NCBI RefSeq assembly: GCF_001484965.1
Contig: NZ_LLYY01000003.1
Location: forward strand, 62,001-126,000
Direction of reading: 5' to 3'
Length of the DNA stretch: 64,000 nucleotides
DNA from: Shouchella shacheensis
Lineage (GTDB): Bacteria; Bacillota; Bacilli; Bacillales; Bacillaceae_D
The notes under the pieces are model-generated. The model ran no database searches, was not told where the DNA came from, and was given only the letters and a program-made list of their open reading frames with translations. The position numbers and the translations under genes were made by a program. This document shows, in pieces, positions 36,051-45,401 of this stretch (positions within the stretch are counted from its first letter, which is position 1; each line of letters opens with the position of its first letter).

Positions 36051-37220
36051 ATGAGCGTTACGCATGAAACGAAATTAGAATCGATGTTTTGGAAGATCGT
36101 TGAATGGAGACGTCATTTACACACGTACCCGGAACTTTCCTTTCATGAGGTGGAGACTCCAGCCTTTATTGCACAGAAACTAGAAGAGTTGGGTCTTGAA
36201 GTGAAGAAAGGCGTTGGGGGACGTGGAGTCGTCGCTTACCTGCGGGGAGAGAACGCTGGCCCGACGATCGCCTTGCGGGCAGACTTCGACGCTTTGCCCA
36301 TTGAAGAAGAAAATAACATAGACTTTAAATCCAAAAATCCTGGCGTCATGCACGCCTGCGGCCATGACGGTCATGCGGCCGCACTCCTTGGGGTAGCTAC
36401 GGTTCTTGCTGAGACTAAAGAAACGTTAAATGGCACGATTGTCTTTCTCTTTCAGCACGCCGAGGAAAAACCTCCAGGTGGGGCGAGAGAGATGATTGCA
36501 GATGGCTGTCTTGAGGGTGTGGATTATGTGTTTGGTGCTCACGTCGCCTCCGACATTCCCCTTGGTCAAGTAAGTGTGACAAGCGGATCAATCATGGCAG
36601 CGGTTGATGCGTTCACCATTCAGATTCAAGGGAAGGGAGGTCATGGGGCCAGGCCGCATAACACGATTGATTCGATCGTTGCCGGCAGCCAACTGGTTTC
36701 AAATTTACAGCAAATTGTTTCCAGGCGAGTGAACCCAGTGGATACGGCAGTGGTGACGGTGGGTGTGTTTCAAGCTGGCACGGCCTTTAATGTGATTGCC
36801 GATACCGCAACCATTGAAGGAACCGTGCGCACATTTAACAAACAAACGCGGACAGATATTGAGGAAGAAATTCGCTCCATTGTTCGAGGTGTTGAACAGT
36901 CAACCCACGCGACTTGTAGCGTAGATTATTTGAACGGCTACCCGCCACTTGTTAATTATGAGCATGAAACGGACGTGCTACGAGAGGTTGCAGAGAAGAC
37001 GCTTGGCCATGATGCGGTCATTTCAATGCCTGCTTCCCTTGGGGGAGAGGATTTCGCCTTCTACTTGGAAGAACGCCCAGGAAACTTCTTTCATGTCGGC
37101 GGGCGCACGGACGATGAAAACACGCAGTACCCGCACCATCATCCTCGCTTTAATTTTGATGAGCAAGCTCTCCTAAATATCGGCAAGCTGTTTTTAGCGA
37201 TTGTAGATAAATACCTATAA
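36051..37220 (+). CDS. M20D-family metallo-amidohydrolase (amino-acid N-deacylase type)
   Basis: A 389-residue peptidase-family M20 enzyme of the IAA-amino acid hydrolase/YxeP subgroup. Metal ligands are visible in HACGHDGH (about 102-109), QHAEE (about 138-142) and GAHVAS. The dimerisation domain follows (about 185-295). Such enzymes remove acyl groups from N-acyl amino acids or their derivatives. The ribosome site GAGAGGGG is rather distant from the ATG (about 12 bases). It stands before the UPF0047 gene. Confidence 0.85.
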   Translation: MSVTHETKLESMFWKIVEWRRHLHTYPELSFHEVETPAFIAQKLEELGLEVKKGVGGRGVVAYLRGENAGPTIALRADFDALPIEEENNIDFKSKNPGVMHACGHDGHAAALLGVATVLAETKETLNGTIVFLFQHAEEKPPGGAREMIADGCLEGVDYVFGAHVASDIPLGQVSVTSGSIMAAVDAFTIQIQGKGGHGARPHNTIDSIVAGSQLVSNLQQIVSRRVNPVDTAVVTVGVFQAGTAFNVIADTATIEGTVRTFNKQTRTDIEEEIRSIVRGVEQSTHATCSVDYLNGYPPLVNYEHETDVLREVAEKTLGHDAVISMPASLGGEDFAFYLEERPGNFFHVGGRTDDENTQYPHHHPRFNFDEQALLNIGKLFLAIVDKYL

Positions 37221-37332
37221 CAACCAAATACTCCGGTGGCGCATCTTCCGCTGGAGTTTCCATAAGCGGTAGCCTCGGACGGTGCCAAGGCGGAAAGAGA
37301 AAATCAGAAAAAAAGGAAGGGAGCCATCCAAA

Positions 37333-37734
37333 ATGCTTCAAAAACAAACAATTCAAACGAGTCAGCGAGACGAGATGCTCGATGTGACAAGTGACATACA
37401 AGCTTTCGTTAAGGAAACGCTAATTCAAAATGGCTTGGTGCTCATTTACTCACCGCATACAACCGCTGGTATTACGATTAACGAAAATGCAGACCCGGAT
37501 GTGAAGCATGACATGCTCATGCGACTAGATGAAGTCTACCCATGGGAACATAGCAACTATCGACATATGGAAGGGAATTCGGCCTCTCACCTAAAAACAT
37601 CGACCGTCGGCCCCTCACAGCACGTGATCATTGAAGACGGGCACCTCGTGCTAGGTACATGGCAAGGCATTTACTTCTGTGAATTCGATGGACCGAGACA
37701 GAGGACATATTACCTAAAAGTGGTGGAAGGATGA
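37333..37734 (+). CDS. UPF0047/YjbQ family protein (YugU-like)
   Basis: A 133-residue protein of the YjbQ family. Family motifs [15 protein letters not shown] (about 40-54), [18 protein letters not shown] and [14 protein letters not shown] are conserved. Some members show thiamine-phosphate synthase activity, but the true function is unsettled. ATG 37333 follows GGAAGGGAG; an in-frame upstream codon at 37282 has no ribosome site. Confidence 0.85.
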   Translation: MLQKQTIQTSQRDEMLDVTSDIQAFVKETLIQNGLVLIYSPHTTAGITINENADPDVKHDMLMRLDEVYPWEHSNYRHMEGNSASHLKTSTVGPSQHVIIEDGHLVLGTWQGIYFCEFDGPRQRTYYLKVVEG

Positions 37735-37886
37735 AGATTTTGATAGCAGAGGGGAAAAGGAGGATGGGACGAGCGTACATATGGAAATTAATCGACTATG
37801 GTCCTGAGAACAGGTATCATAGAATCAATGGAGATCTTAGAATCATTGATACGAACTGCTGGAGAAAAGTCACGCAAGACGGATAG
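37731..37886 (+). CDS. Possible 51-residue basic protein coupled to the UPF0047 gene
   Basis: A short open frame whose ATG overlaps the preceding TGA. It begins [18 protein letters not shown] and ends WRKVTQDG. I recognise no family. The overlap favours translation, but an inverted repeat (ATCAATG/CATTGAT at 37824-37850) occupies its 3' half, so the region may be regulatory instead. Confidence 0.25.
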   Translation: MKILIAEGKRRMGRAYIWKLIDYGPENRYHRINGDLRIIDTNCWRKVTQDG

Positions 37887-37966
37887 GATGAAAAAAATCA
37901 TCAGCCAAAGGAAACATTGAAGGCGTACACAGAGAGATGGCTGTTACATGCATAGGAGGGAAACCA

Positions 37967-39196
37967 ATGGCTGTTATCAAAAAACAACCGTTTATTCCTG
38001 TTATTTTGGGAGGCAACTTAGGCGCTTATAGCCTGGCTCGCGCGTTTCATGAGGCCTACGGGGTCAAGTCATTAACAATTAGCACTGCCCTGACAGGACC
38101 AATCCGAGACTCGGTCATTATTGAGTCTGTAGTAGAAGGGAAGATGGGCCAAGCTCATCAGTTACTCGCAGTCCTCGATAGAGTAAACGAGCGTTTTTCA
38201 GAAGTACCGAAGCTGTTAATAGGCAGTGATGACTGGCATGTGAAGATGATTGTGGACATTAAGGGCCAGCTCAATCCAGGCTGGACGGTCCCTTATATTT
38301 CAAGTGATCTCTTTCACAAAGTGACGAACAAAACACGGTTCTACCAATGGTGTGAAGAACTTGGAATTTCTTATCCAAAAACTTGGATTTTAAAAAACTC
38401 AATAACAACTAACGTCTTGGACTCGCTAAAATTTCCAGTTGTTTTAAAACCAGCGAATAGCGTTTCCTATCAGGCCGTATCATTTCCAGGCAAGAATAAA
38501 GTTTTTATAGCGGAAACGACGGAGGAGTTGGAGAGGGTTTTTGACCGAATTCGCGGCGCTGGTTATAGCGATGATCTCATTTTACAAGAGTTCATTCCGG
38601 GGGATGATTCGGCGATGCACGTTCTAACCCTTTATACGAGTAGGGGCGGGGAGACGAAGCTTGCTTCCTTTGGGCAAACCTTGCTTGAAGATCACACCCC
38701 AGGGGCAATTGGCAACCCGTTAGCAATTCGAACCACCTACAAAGAGGAAGTGGTGGAACAGGCGAAGCGTTTCATTGATCATGTCGGTTATGTCGGTTTT
38801 TCTAACTTTGACATCAAGTATGACCACCGGGATGAGTCCTATAACTTTTTTGAGCTTAATGCCCGTCTCGGTCGCAGCAATTATTATGTCACTGCACAAG
38901 GCGAGAACATCGCTCCCTATTATGTGAAAGACTTTCTTGAAGGCCAGCCGCTAGAAGAGACGTTTCCAAAAAATGAAACGTTGTTCACGGTTTTACCAAG
39001 GCGCTTGCTTTTGAACCACATTCGCGATAATGACTTACAACAAAAGGTAAAGGGTCTTTATGCGAAAGGCGCAGTGTATCATCCTTTAAAGTATTTTCCG
39101 ACAGAGACGAAGGTGAGGCGACGTTTCTATGAAAAGGCTGCCACCGTCAATTACTACCGGAAGTTTAAGAGATATCCTCCGTTCACGCGCAGCTAA
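37967..39196 (+). CDS. ATP-grasp ligase, D-aspartate-ligase-like
   Basis: A 409-residue ATP-grasp protein. The N-terminal domain starts with VILGGNLGAYSLARAFHEAY, the ATP-grasp region includes PVVLKPANSVSYQAVSF (about 140-160), ILQEFIPGDDSAMH and the metal site FELNARLGRSNYY (about 295-307). It resembles the D-aspartate ligase (Asl) group, which attaches D-Asp to the peptidoglycan stem peptide in some Gram-positive bacteria. The next gene is an aspartate/glutamate racemase, which supports that reading. ATG 37967 follows AGGAGGG with correct spacing; substrate assignment is inference. Confidence 0.75.
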   Translation: MAVIKKQPFIPVILGGNLGAYSLARAFHEAYGVKSLTISTALTGPIRDSVIIESVVEGKMGQAHQLLAVLDRVNERFSEVPKLLIGSDDWHVKMIVDIKGQLNPGWTVPYISSDLFHKVTNKTRFYQWCEELGISYPKTWILKNSITTNVLDSLKFPVVLKPANSVSYQAVSFPGKNKVFIAETTEELERVFDRIRGAGYSDDLILQEFIPGDDSAMHVLTLYTSRGGETKLASFGQTLLEDHTPGAIGNPLAIRTTYKEEVVEQAKRFIDHVGYVGFSNFDIKYDHRDESYNFFELNARLGRSNYYVTAQGENIAPYYVKDFLEGQPLEETFPKNETLFTVLPRRLLLNHIRDNDLQQKVKGLYAKGAVYHPLKYFPTETKVRRRFYEKAATVNYYRKFKRYPPFTRS

Positions 39197-39267
39197 ACAG
39201 GAGGCGACCTGATAAATGAATGAAACCGCGGTTTTAGCGGCGGAAAGGTGAGGAGGTATCGTAACAG

Positions 39268-40008
39268 ATGGATGATTTCGTGGGAGTTATTGGTGGACTA
39301 GGAGCTAAAGCGACAGCCATCTATTTTTCTCAAATCGTGGAGAGGACAGCAGCAGCAACCGATCAAGAACATATCAATCTGATGCTCTTAAATCATGCCA
39401 CGATCCCGGATCGGACGGCTTTTATTATGGATGAAACAAAGCCAAGCCCACTCCCTGAGTTAATTCAGAACGTTCATTTGTTGACGAAGGCGGGCTGCTC
39501 CTTTATTTCTATTCCCTGTAACACCGCGCATCACTTTTACAGGGAACTTCAAGAACACACAACCGTTCCGATTATCAATATGGTGGAGGAAACGGTGCGT
39601 TCTATTTCCAGGCGCTACCCTGGGATGAAACGAGTGGGTGTGCTCGCAACGGAGGGGACCATTCACTGCGGGATCTATCAATATGAGTTAGAAAAAGCAG
39701 GGTTTGAAGTGGTGCCGGTGACAGAGATTGTTCAGGCTGGTGTCACGCAGCTAATTTATGAACAAGTGAAGCAAGGAAAGATAGCGGAGGTTGGCCACTA
39801 TTATGAGCTCCTTAAGCAAATGACTGAGCTAGGATGTGAGACGGTGATTCTTGGCTGCACAGAATTATCGGTGATTCATGAACAGGTAGAAACGGACGAG
39901 CTGCAAGTGGTTGACGCTCAGCTTGTCCTTGTTGACAGGACGATTGAAATGGCAGGGAAGTCAGTGAAGCCTGCCTACGTTGATAGGCTGACAAACACGA
40001 TCGTCTAA
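39268..40008 (+). CDS. Aspartate/glutamate racemase family protein
   Basis: A PLP-independent racemase of 246 residues. The N-terminal GVIGGLGAKAT and the two catalytic cysteines in ISIPCNTAHHFY (about 83) and VILGCTELSVI (about 196) are present, so it should be active. The family interconverts L and D aspartate or glutamate. The first half (LMLLNHATIPDRT) matches aspartate racemases better than MurI. It lies 71 bases after the ATP-grasp gene, with AGGAGG ten bases before its ATG, and is followed by a terminator. Confidence 0.85.
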   Translation: MDDFVGVIGGLGAKATAIYFSQIVERTAAATDQEHINLMLLNHATIPDRTAFIMDETKPSPLPELIQNVHLLTKAGCSFISIPCNTAHHFYRELQEHTTVPIINMVEETVRSISRRYPGMKRVGVLATEGTIHCGIYQYELEKAGFEVVPVTEIVQAGVTQLIYEQVKQGKIAEVGHYYELLKQMTELGCETVILGCTELSVIHEQVETDELQVVDAQLVLVDRTIEMAGKSVKPAYVDRLTNTIV

Positions 40009-40018
40009 AGAGTAAGAG

Positions 40019-40056
40019 AGAAGCGAGAGAGCCCCTGTGGTTATCGCTTCTTTTTT
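40019..40056 (+). terminator. Terminator after the racemase gene
   Basis: AGAAGCGA and TCGCTTCT form a perfect 8-bp stem with a 17-base loop, then TTTTTA. Confidence 0.8.
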
Positions 40057-40165
40057 AATTGTATAATCCGTCTGTAGGTCCTGTAGGTATTCTCTGTTCA
40101 ATTATGCTAAAATGCTTGAGAGACTTTTTTTAGTTAGCTAGCAAGAGTGCTGGGAGGAAGACAGG

Positions 40166-41764
40166 GTGGATTCAAAGCTCATGCAAGGGGCGAAAGCCTT
40201 AACGATTGCAACATTGCTATCAAAAATACTTGGTTTTATATATGTTGTCCCGTTTACCGCATTGGTGGGCCAGGCAGGGAACGGGCTATATCAGGTTGGT
40301 TATGTGCCCTATACGATATTCATTAGCTTAGCCACGCTCGGTGTGCCTATTGCGATGTCAAAATTCGTCTCAAAGTACCACGCGGTCGGCGACTATAAAA
40401 CCGCTCACCGACTTTTTCAGTCTAGTTTCTTTTTTATGATGATCACCGGGATTATTGCTTTTTTACTGCTTTTTTCGATTGCTCCGCTGATTGCGCCTCT
40501 CATTTTTGAAGAGAACGAGCACGCGATGTTTACAGTGGACGATGCGACCTTTGTGATTCGTATGGTAAGCATTGCCCTTATTGTTGTACCGGTTATGGGT
40601 ATCATTCGCGGCTATTTTCAAGGCTTTCATTCCATGGTCCCAACGGCCGTCTCTCAAGTCATTGAGCAAATTGTACGGATCGCCTTTATTTTACTGGCCG
40701 TTTATTTGATTCTCAATGTAGCAGGAGGAAATCTTACGCTCGCGATCGGTTTCGCGACGATTGGTGCCTTTGTTGGGGGAATTGGCGGCTTAGCCGTGCT
40801 TGGCTGGTATTACTTCAAACAGCGGCCCTCCATCTTGGCAAAGGTCGAGTCGAGTGAAGTGCATCATAAGCCCTCCTTGCCGAAAATGTATAAGGAACTG
40901 ATTTCTTATGCCTTGCCACTTTCGTTTGTCGGGCTTTCCATTCCACTTTTTCAAATGATCGATGTATCAACGATCGATCGGGCGCTTACCCAAATTGGAA
41001 TGGGCGACCAGTCAGAAGATTATTTAGGGATATTGACCTCGACCGTTCACAAGATTGTCTTGATTCCAATGGCGCTGGCGACGGCGCTATCGATTACACT
41101 CGTTCCGACGATTACAAAAGCGTATACGGCAGGAAACATGAAGCTTCTCCAAGGCTATATTACGCAAACGTATCAAGTCATTCTTTTTATTGGCATCCCG
41201 TCGTCTGTCGGGCTTTCAGTGCTTTCGGAGCCGATTTTTGCTGCGCTCTACGGCTTTGAAAACTTACCGCTTGGCGCACAGACGCTCGCTTACTACGGCC
41301 CGGTGACGTTGTTTTTCTCACTCTATGCGGTAACAGGTTCGATTCTTCAGGGAATGAGTCGGCAGAAGTATGCGATCGCCTCACTTCTCGTTGGGCTTGC
41401 AATTAAATTAGCGCTCAATCATGTATTTATGGTCACATTCGGGCCACCAGGGGCGATCTGGGCCACCTACCTCGGTTTTGGTGTTGGGATTGCCATGAAT
41501 GTATGGGCAATTGGGAAGTTCGCTCAGTTTAACTACAGTCTTGTATTTAGGCGAATGCTGCTGATTGTGATGATTACTACGGTTATGGGACTGGCTGTGT
41601 GGGTCACGGGCGAAGGCTTGGAGGTAGTGGTTGGATCGCTTACCAGACCGACGAGCTTCTTTATCACACTTGTAGGTGTTCTAGTCGGAGGGGTTGTTTT
41701 CTTTTATTTAACGATCCGTTCACATCTCGCTGGGAAAGTGTTAGGTGAAAAGTTTAAGCTTTAG
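40166..41764 (+). CDS. MurJ/SpoVB-type lipid II flippase (YtgP-like)
   Basis: A 532-residue polytopic membrane protein of the MOP superfamily with about fourteen helices. The N-terminus (GAKALTIATLLSKILGFIYVVPFTALVG) and the segment VPIAMSKFVSKY are typical of B. subtilis YtgP (MurJ) and SpoVB relatives. They move lipid-linked peptidoglycan precursors across the membrane. The start is GTG 40166 after GGGAGG. Two SEDS genes follow, giving a local cell-wall cluster. Assignment to YtgP, and not another SpoVB paralogue, rests on gene order. Confidence 0.85.
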   Translation: MDSKLMQGAKALTIATLLSKILGFIYVVPFTALVGQAGNGLYQVGYVPYTIFISLATLGVPIAMSKFVSKYHAVGDYKTAHRLFQSSFFFMMITGIIAFLLLFSIAPLIAPLIFEENEHAMFTVDDATFVIRMVSIALIVVPVMGIIRGYFQGFHSMVPTAVSQVIEQIVRIAFILLAVYLILNVAGGNLTLAIGFATIGAFVGGIGGLAVLGWYYFKQRPSILAKVESSEVHHKPSLPKMYKELISYALPLSFVGLSIPLFQMIDVSTIDRALTQIGMGDQSEDYLGILTSTVHKIVLIPMALATALSITLVPTITKAYTAGNMKLLQGYITQTYQVILFIGIPSSVGLSVLSEPIFAALYGFENLPLGAQTLAYYGPVTLFFSLYAVTGSILQGMSRQKYAIASLLVGLAIKLALNHVFMVTFGPPGAIWATYLGFGVGIAMNVWAIGKFAQFNYSLVFRRMLLIVMITTVMGLAVWVTGEGLEVVVGSLTRPTSFFITLVGVLVGGVVFFYLTIRSHLAGKVLGEKFKL

Positions 41765-41842
41765 TGGTCGTACCTTGTTGCTTTCAACAGGAAGGTGGGA
41801 AACTAGATAATTTTCGACAATTGTTCTGGCTAAAACCCTCTT

Positions 41843-41869
41843 TTGCTTGCTATGAAGCTTTGATATAAT
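41843..41869 (+). promoter_or_regulatory. Promoter before the first SEDS gene
   Basis: TGATATAAT at 41861-41869 is an extended -10. The -35 match (TTGCTT at 41843) is poor in spacing. Confidence 0.45.
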
Positions 41870-41933
41870 GAATCAAGTTATACGCTCACATATTATTCGG
41901 GGGCTCATGCGGTGTACCCGCTGGAGGGCAAAA

Positions 41934-43073
41934 ATGAGGTATTCCTTACGAAGGGACAACGATTGGATTCTCATAGGAACAACGTTTGCGCTTGCGTTAT
42001 TTGGCCTCTTAATGGTTTTTAGCGCAAGCTATGTGGAAGGGTACACGACTCAGGATGGGAATCTGTACTACTTCATCATCAGACAAGTCGTCTGGTTCTT
42101 GCTTGCAACTGGTGTATTTATTGTTGTGATGCATTTTCCATTTCGTTTTTATAGAAAGCTAACCCCATTCATTATTTTAGGATCGGTTGTTTTACTAGCT
42201 CTTGTCTTACTGGTTGGTACGGATGTGGCCGGGGCAACACGCTGGCTTCAGATTGGCCCGTTCAGAATGCAACCATCTGAATTTGTGAAGCTCGGGGTTG
42301 TCATTTATTTAGCGCAAGTCTACTCGAAAAAGCAAGCGTATATTGATAATTTCGTGAACGGCGTTATGCCTCCGCTTATTGTCGTCGGTGTTATCTTTGC
42401 TATGATTATGTTTCAACCCGACCTTGGAACAGGAACGGCGATTTTACTTTCAGCGATCTTGCTCGTCTTTTTTTCGGGAGCGCGTTGGCGTCATTTAATT
42501 GGACTCGGTGCGGTTGGGGGCGTGGTGTTTGGTTTGCTTGCCATACTGGAACCTTATCGGCTAAGCCGAATTGTCTCATTCTCTGATCCGTTTGCAGATA
42601 TGAGCGGATCAGGCTGGCAGCTGATTAGCGGGTATATGGCCATGGCAAATGGCGGCTTAACTGGGACAGGCCTTGGGCAGAGCTTGCAGAAGCTCCGCCA
42701 TCTTCCTGAAGGACATACGGACTTCATTCTTGTCATTATAGCCGAGGAGTTAGGTCTACTCGGCGTGCTTTTTGTTTTCGTCTCCTATGCGGTCATTCTT
42801 TTTCGAGGCGTGCGTATTGGAACGAAATGCAGAAGTCCATTCGGGAGCTTGCTTGCCTTCGGAATTGTGTTTCAGCTAGCAATTCAAGTGATTTTTAATA
42901 TTGGGGCCGTCTCGGGAATGTTGCCGATCACGGGGATCACACTGCCACTTGTTTCAAACGGAGGTTCGTCTTTACTTATTACGCTAACGTCGATCGCGAT
43001 ACTGGCAAACATTGCGAGATACAACAAACGCTTTGAGCTTACACAAACAAAGGATGATTCACGATCCGCCTAG
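41934..43073 (+). CDS. SEDS-family peptidoglycan polymerase, FtsW/SpoVE-like
   Basis: A 379-residue membrane protein with about ten helices, of the SEDS glycosyltransferase family that polymerises lipid II. Conserved segments are GATRWLQIGPFRMQPSEFVK (about 95-115), FQPDLGTGTAILL, GGLTGTGLGQSLQKLRHLPEGHTDF and GMLPITGITLPLVSNGGSS. These match FtsW/SpoVE better than RodA. ATG 41934 follows GGAGGG; an earlier in-frame ATG at 41868 overlaps the likely -10 box. It partners in principle with a class B penicillin-binding protein not in this window. Confidence 0.87.
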   Translation: MRYSLRRDNDWILIGTTFALALFGLLMVFSASYVEGYTTQDGNLYYFIIRQVVWFLLATGVFIVVMHFPFRFYRKLTPFIILGSVVLLALVLLVGTDVAGATRWLQIGPFRMQPSEFVKLGVVIYLAQVYSKKQAYIDNFVNGVMPPLIVVGVIFAMIMFQPDLGTGTAILLSAILLVFFSGARWRHLIGLGAVGGVVFGLLAILEPYRLSRIVSFSDPFADMSGSGWQLISGYMAMANGGLTGTGLGQSLQKLRHLPEGHTDFILVIIAEELGLLGVLFVFVSYAVILFRGVRIGTKCRSPFGSLLAFGIVFQLAIQVIFNIGAVSGMLPITGITLPLVSNGGSSLLITLTSIAILANIARYNKRFELTQTKDDSRSA

Positions 43074-43094
43074 TTTTAGATGAAAAAAGCTCTT

Positions 43095-43134
43095 AGAGGA
43101 AGCGGTGGCTACACCCATGCTTCCTCTATTTTCT
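43095..43134 (+). terminator. Terminator after the first SEDS gene
   Basis: AGAGGAAGC and GCTTCCTCT form a perfect 9-bp stem with a 15-base loop, then ATTTTCTT. The next 235 bases hold no gene that I can support; TATAAT at 43352-43357 may be a -10 box for the next gene. Confidence 0.75.
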
Positions 43135-43371
43135 TGGTAGGACCTTCACAAGAGACGTTTATACCAAAACGTTTAGTAGAAGCATCTGTCCAAGAACGCT
43201 CGTGGAAAGGTAAGGTAGAACAGCAGTGCTTGCTGGTACTCGATCCAGGCATAAACAGAAGATAAATTTAACGTGAGCTCAGTGGCGAGAGCCCTTAGAC
43301 AATGTCATGAAGGGAGTAAAAATGCCCATCGTGGAAGAGCTAGTTTTGTCGTATAATAAGGGGATAAGAGA

Positions 43372-44559
43372 GTGGGTGCTACACAATTGAAACCAAAAAT
43401 AGATTACAATATATTGTTTTTGCTCTTCTTGTTCATGTGCATAAGCGTTTTTTATATTTACGAGGCGCAGCAGCTCGAGCAGTACGGAACGAATTTCGCG
43501 ATACGTCAATTTATCTTTTATATTGGTGTTTTTCTACTCGTCATTGGTATTACATATATCGACTTAGATTATGTGAAGAAGTTACATTGGTTTACGTACG
43601 CGTTTGGCGTTCTGCTTCTTGTGGTCTTAGCACTGTTACCTGCGAGTGCGGAAGGCCCGGCGATTACTCGTAACGGAGCGACCCGGTGGTTGGCCATCCC
43701 TGTTATAGGAGCTTTCCAACCTGCGGAGATTACCCGTCTGCTTTTGCTAATTTCGCTCGCTGTCGTAGTATCGAAGCACCGAGAAGGTCCTTCAAAAATG
43801 CGAAGTGATCTTTGGCTTATCGGCAAGATGGCTCTTTTGGCCTTGCCAGTTGTGGTGCTCTTATCCGACCAACCGGATATGGGCTCAATCATGATGCTGG
43901 CTGCCATGATTGTGGCGGTGATGCTCGTTTCAAAAATCAGCTTGAAAGTGATCATTCCCATGATCGCATTGCCTGCTGCAGGCATTTTATCGTTTGTGTA
44001 TATGTACCATAACCATTTGGAATTCGTGGAGCGCTATGTTTTCCGTTTTATGCAACCCTATCAGGAGAATCGCTTTCATGGTTGGCTCAATCCAACGGAA
44101 TTTGCGCAGGAAGGGTACGGATTCCAAGCAGAGCTTGCCATTCGTGCAGTAGGATCAGGGAGATTGTCCGGAATCGAGGGCACCAACGATTTCTACATCC
44201 CGGAAGCCCATTCTGATTTTATTTTCACGATCATTGGGCATACGCACGGTTTTATCGGCGCCTGTGTTGTCATCAGTCTCTATTTCATTTTGCTCTATGC
44301 GATTGTGATGGTTGGTTTTAAGTCAACAAGCCAGTTTGATTTAACGGTCTGTGCTGGGATCGGCGGGTTATTCGCCTTTCAAGTCTTTCAAAATATTGGA
44401 ATGAACGTTGGGCTATTACCAATCACTGGTTTCTCGTTGCCATTTATCAGCTATGGAGGAACCTCTTTAATAACATCTGCGCTTGCTGTTGGACTTGTTC
44501 TAAGCATCAAAGCCCATACAAAGACGTATATGTTTGCTAAAAATTATGAGGAGGGGTAA
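43372..44559 (+). CDS. SEDS-family protein, RodA-like
   Basis: A second SEDS protein of about 395 residues. ITRNGATRWLAIPVIGAFQPAEITR, LSDQPDMGSIMML, GIEGTNDFYIPEAHSDFIF and GLLPITGFSLPFISYGGTS are conserved. The long extracytoplasmic stretch (about 195-250) and IPEAHSDFIF resemble RodA/YwcF, which elongates the side wall. The start is GTG 43372 or TTG 43387; neither has a strong site (GGGGAT lies 10 bases before the GTG). It is followed by rsuA. Confidence 0.85.
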   Translation: MGATQLKPKIDYNILFLLFLFMCISVFYIYEAQQLEQYGTNFAIRQFIFYIGVFLLVIGITYIDLDYVKKLHWFTYAFGVLLLVVLALLPASAEGPAITRNGATRWLAIPVIGAFQPAEITRLLLLISLAVVVSKHREGPSKMRSDLWLIGKMALLALPVVVLLSDQPDMGSIMMLAAMIVAVMLVSKISLKVIIPMIALPAAGILSFVYMYHNHLEFVERYVFRFMQPYQENRFHGWLNPTEFAQEGYGFQAELAIRAVGSGRLSGIEGTNDFYIPEAHSDFIFTIIGHTHGFIGACVVISLYFILLYAIVMVGFKSTSQFDLTVCAGIGGLFAFQVFQNIGMNVGLLPITGFSLPFISYGGTSLITSALAVGLVLSIKAHTKTYMFAKNYEEG

Positions 44560-44566
44560 TAGACGA

Positions 44567-45289
44567 ATGAGGGTGGATAAGTTGCTGGCATCGACCAGTG
44601 AAGCCTCACGCAAAGACGTCAAGCAATGGCTAAAACAGGGATTCGTCACAGTGGATGGAGTAGTTGTTAAGGAAGGAAAAAGACATGTGGACCCAAGCGC
44701 TCAAGTGGTTGAACTAAGAGGGCAGCACATCAACTACCAGAAATTTGTTTACCTTATGCTGAACAAACCTAAAGGGGTTGTCTCTGCCACAGAGGACAAT
44801 CTTCATCAAACTGTGATCGATCTTGTTAAAGATAATTGGGGACATAAACAGCTTTTCCCTGTCGGCCGGCTTGATAAAGACACAGAAGGGTTGCTACTTC
44901 TCACCAACGATGGGAGCTATTCACACCGGCTCATGGCACCGAAAAAACACGTACCCAAACGTTATGCTGCAGTAATTGAGGGGAGAGTGACAGACGAGGA
45001 TGTCGCTCGTTTTAAAGAAGGAGTTGTTCTAGAAGATGGGTATGTCACAAAGCCCGGTCACCTTGAGATCGTCTCGCAAGGGGAGACATCCTTTGTCTAT
45101 GTCATCATCTCAGAAGGGAAGTTTCACCAAGTAAAGCGGATGTTTGCCACTGTGGATAAACGAGTGGTGCAACTCAAGCGTGAATCAATTGGAGATCTTC
45201 AGCTAGACGCAGCGCTTGGCTCAGGAGAGTATCGCGAGCTTAGCGAAGAGGAGCGTGCGGCCTCGCTTAACGAGCAAACGTCTCCATGA
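44567..45289 (+). CDS. rsuA: 16S rRNA pseudouridine synthase RsuA family
   Basis: A 240-residue pseudouridine synthase. An N-terminal S4 RNA-binding domain (MRVDKLLASTSEASRKDVKQ) is followed by the catalytic Asp in GRLDKDTEGLLLLTNDG (about 103-119). KMFATV-type C-terminal sequence QVKRMFATVDKRV is present. The enzyme isomerises a uridine in 16S rRNA. ATG 44567 follows GAGGAGGGG; the RodA-like gene ends 7 bases earlier. The stop codon lies inside the stem of the terminator. Confidence 0.9.
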   Translation: MRVDKLLASTSEASRKDVKQWLKQGFVTVDGVVVKEGKRHVDPSAQVVELRGQHINYQKFVYLMLNKPKGVVSATEDNLHQTVIDLVKDNWGHKQLFPVGRLDKDTEGLLLLTNDGSYSHRLMAPKKHVPKRYAAVIEGRVTDEDVARFKEGVVLEDGYVTKPGHLEIVSQGETSFVYVIISEGKFHQVKRMFATVDKRVVQLKRESIGDLQLDAALGSGEYRELSEEERAASLNEQTSP

Positions 45290-45313
45290 GTCAAGGACTC
45301 ATGGAGACGTTTG
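45276..45313 (+). terminator. rsuA terminator overlapping its stop codon
   Basis: AAACGTCTCCATGAGT and ACTCATGGAGACGTTT form a perfect 16-bp stem with a CAAGG loop. The left arm includes the last rsuA codons. A repeat element starts at 45314. Confidence 0.88.
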
Positions 45314-45390
45314 GTCTAGCTCCAGCGTGTAGAAGCTCAGAAATTCTAATGCAGGCCTTCCAACATTTTCGAACGCCTGCGCTTTTCGGA
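45314..45390 (+). repeat. Shortened intergenic repeat after rsuA
   Basis: GTCTAGCTCCAGCGTGTAGAAGC is joined to GCAGGCCTTCCAACATTTTCG and ACGCCTGCGCTTTTCGG. About 45 central bases are absent. Confidence 0.75.
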
Positions 45391-45401
45391 TTTTTTGCTA
45401 T

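Noticed and set aside
43080-43265. 61-codon frame after the first SEDS gene
   Set aside because: It covers the terminator hairpin and lacks a ribosome site.
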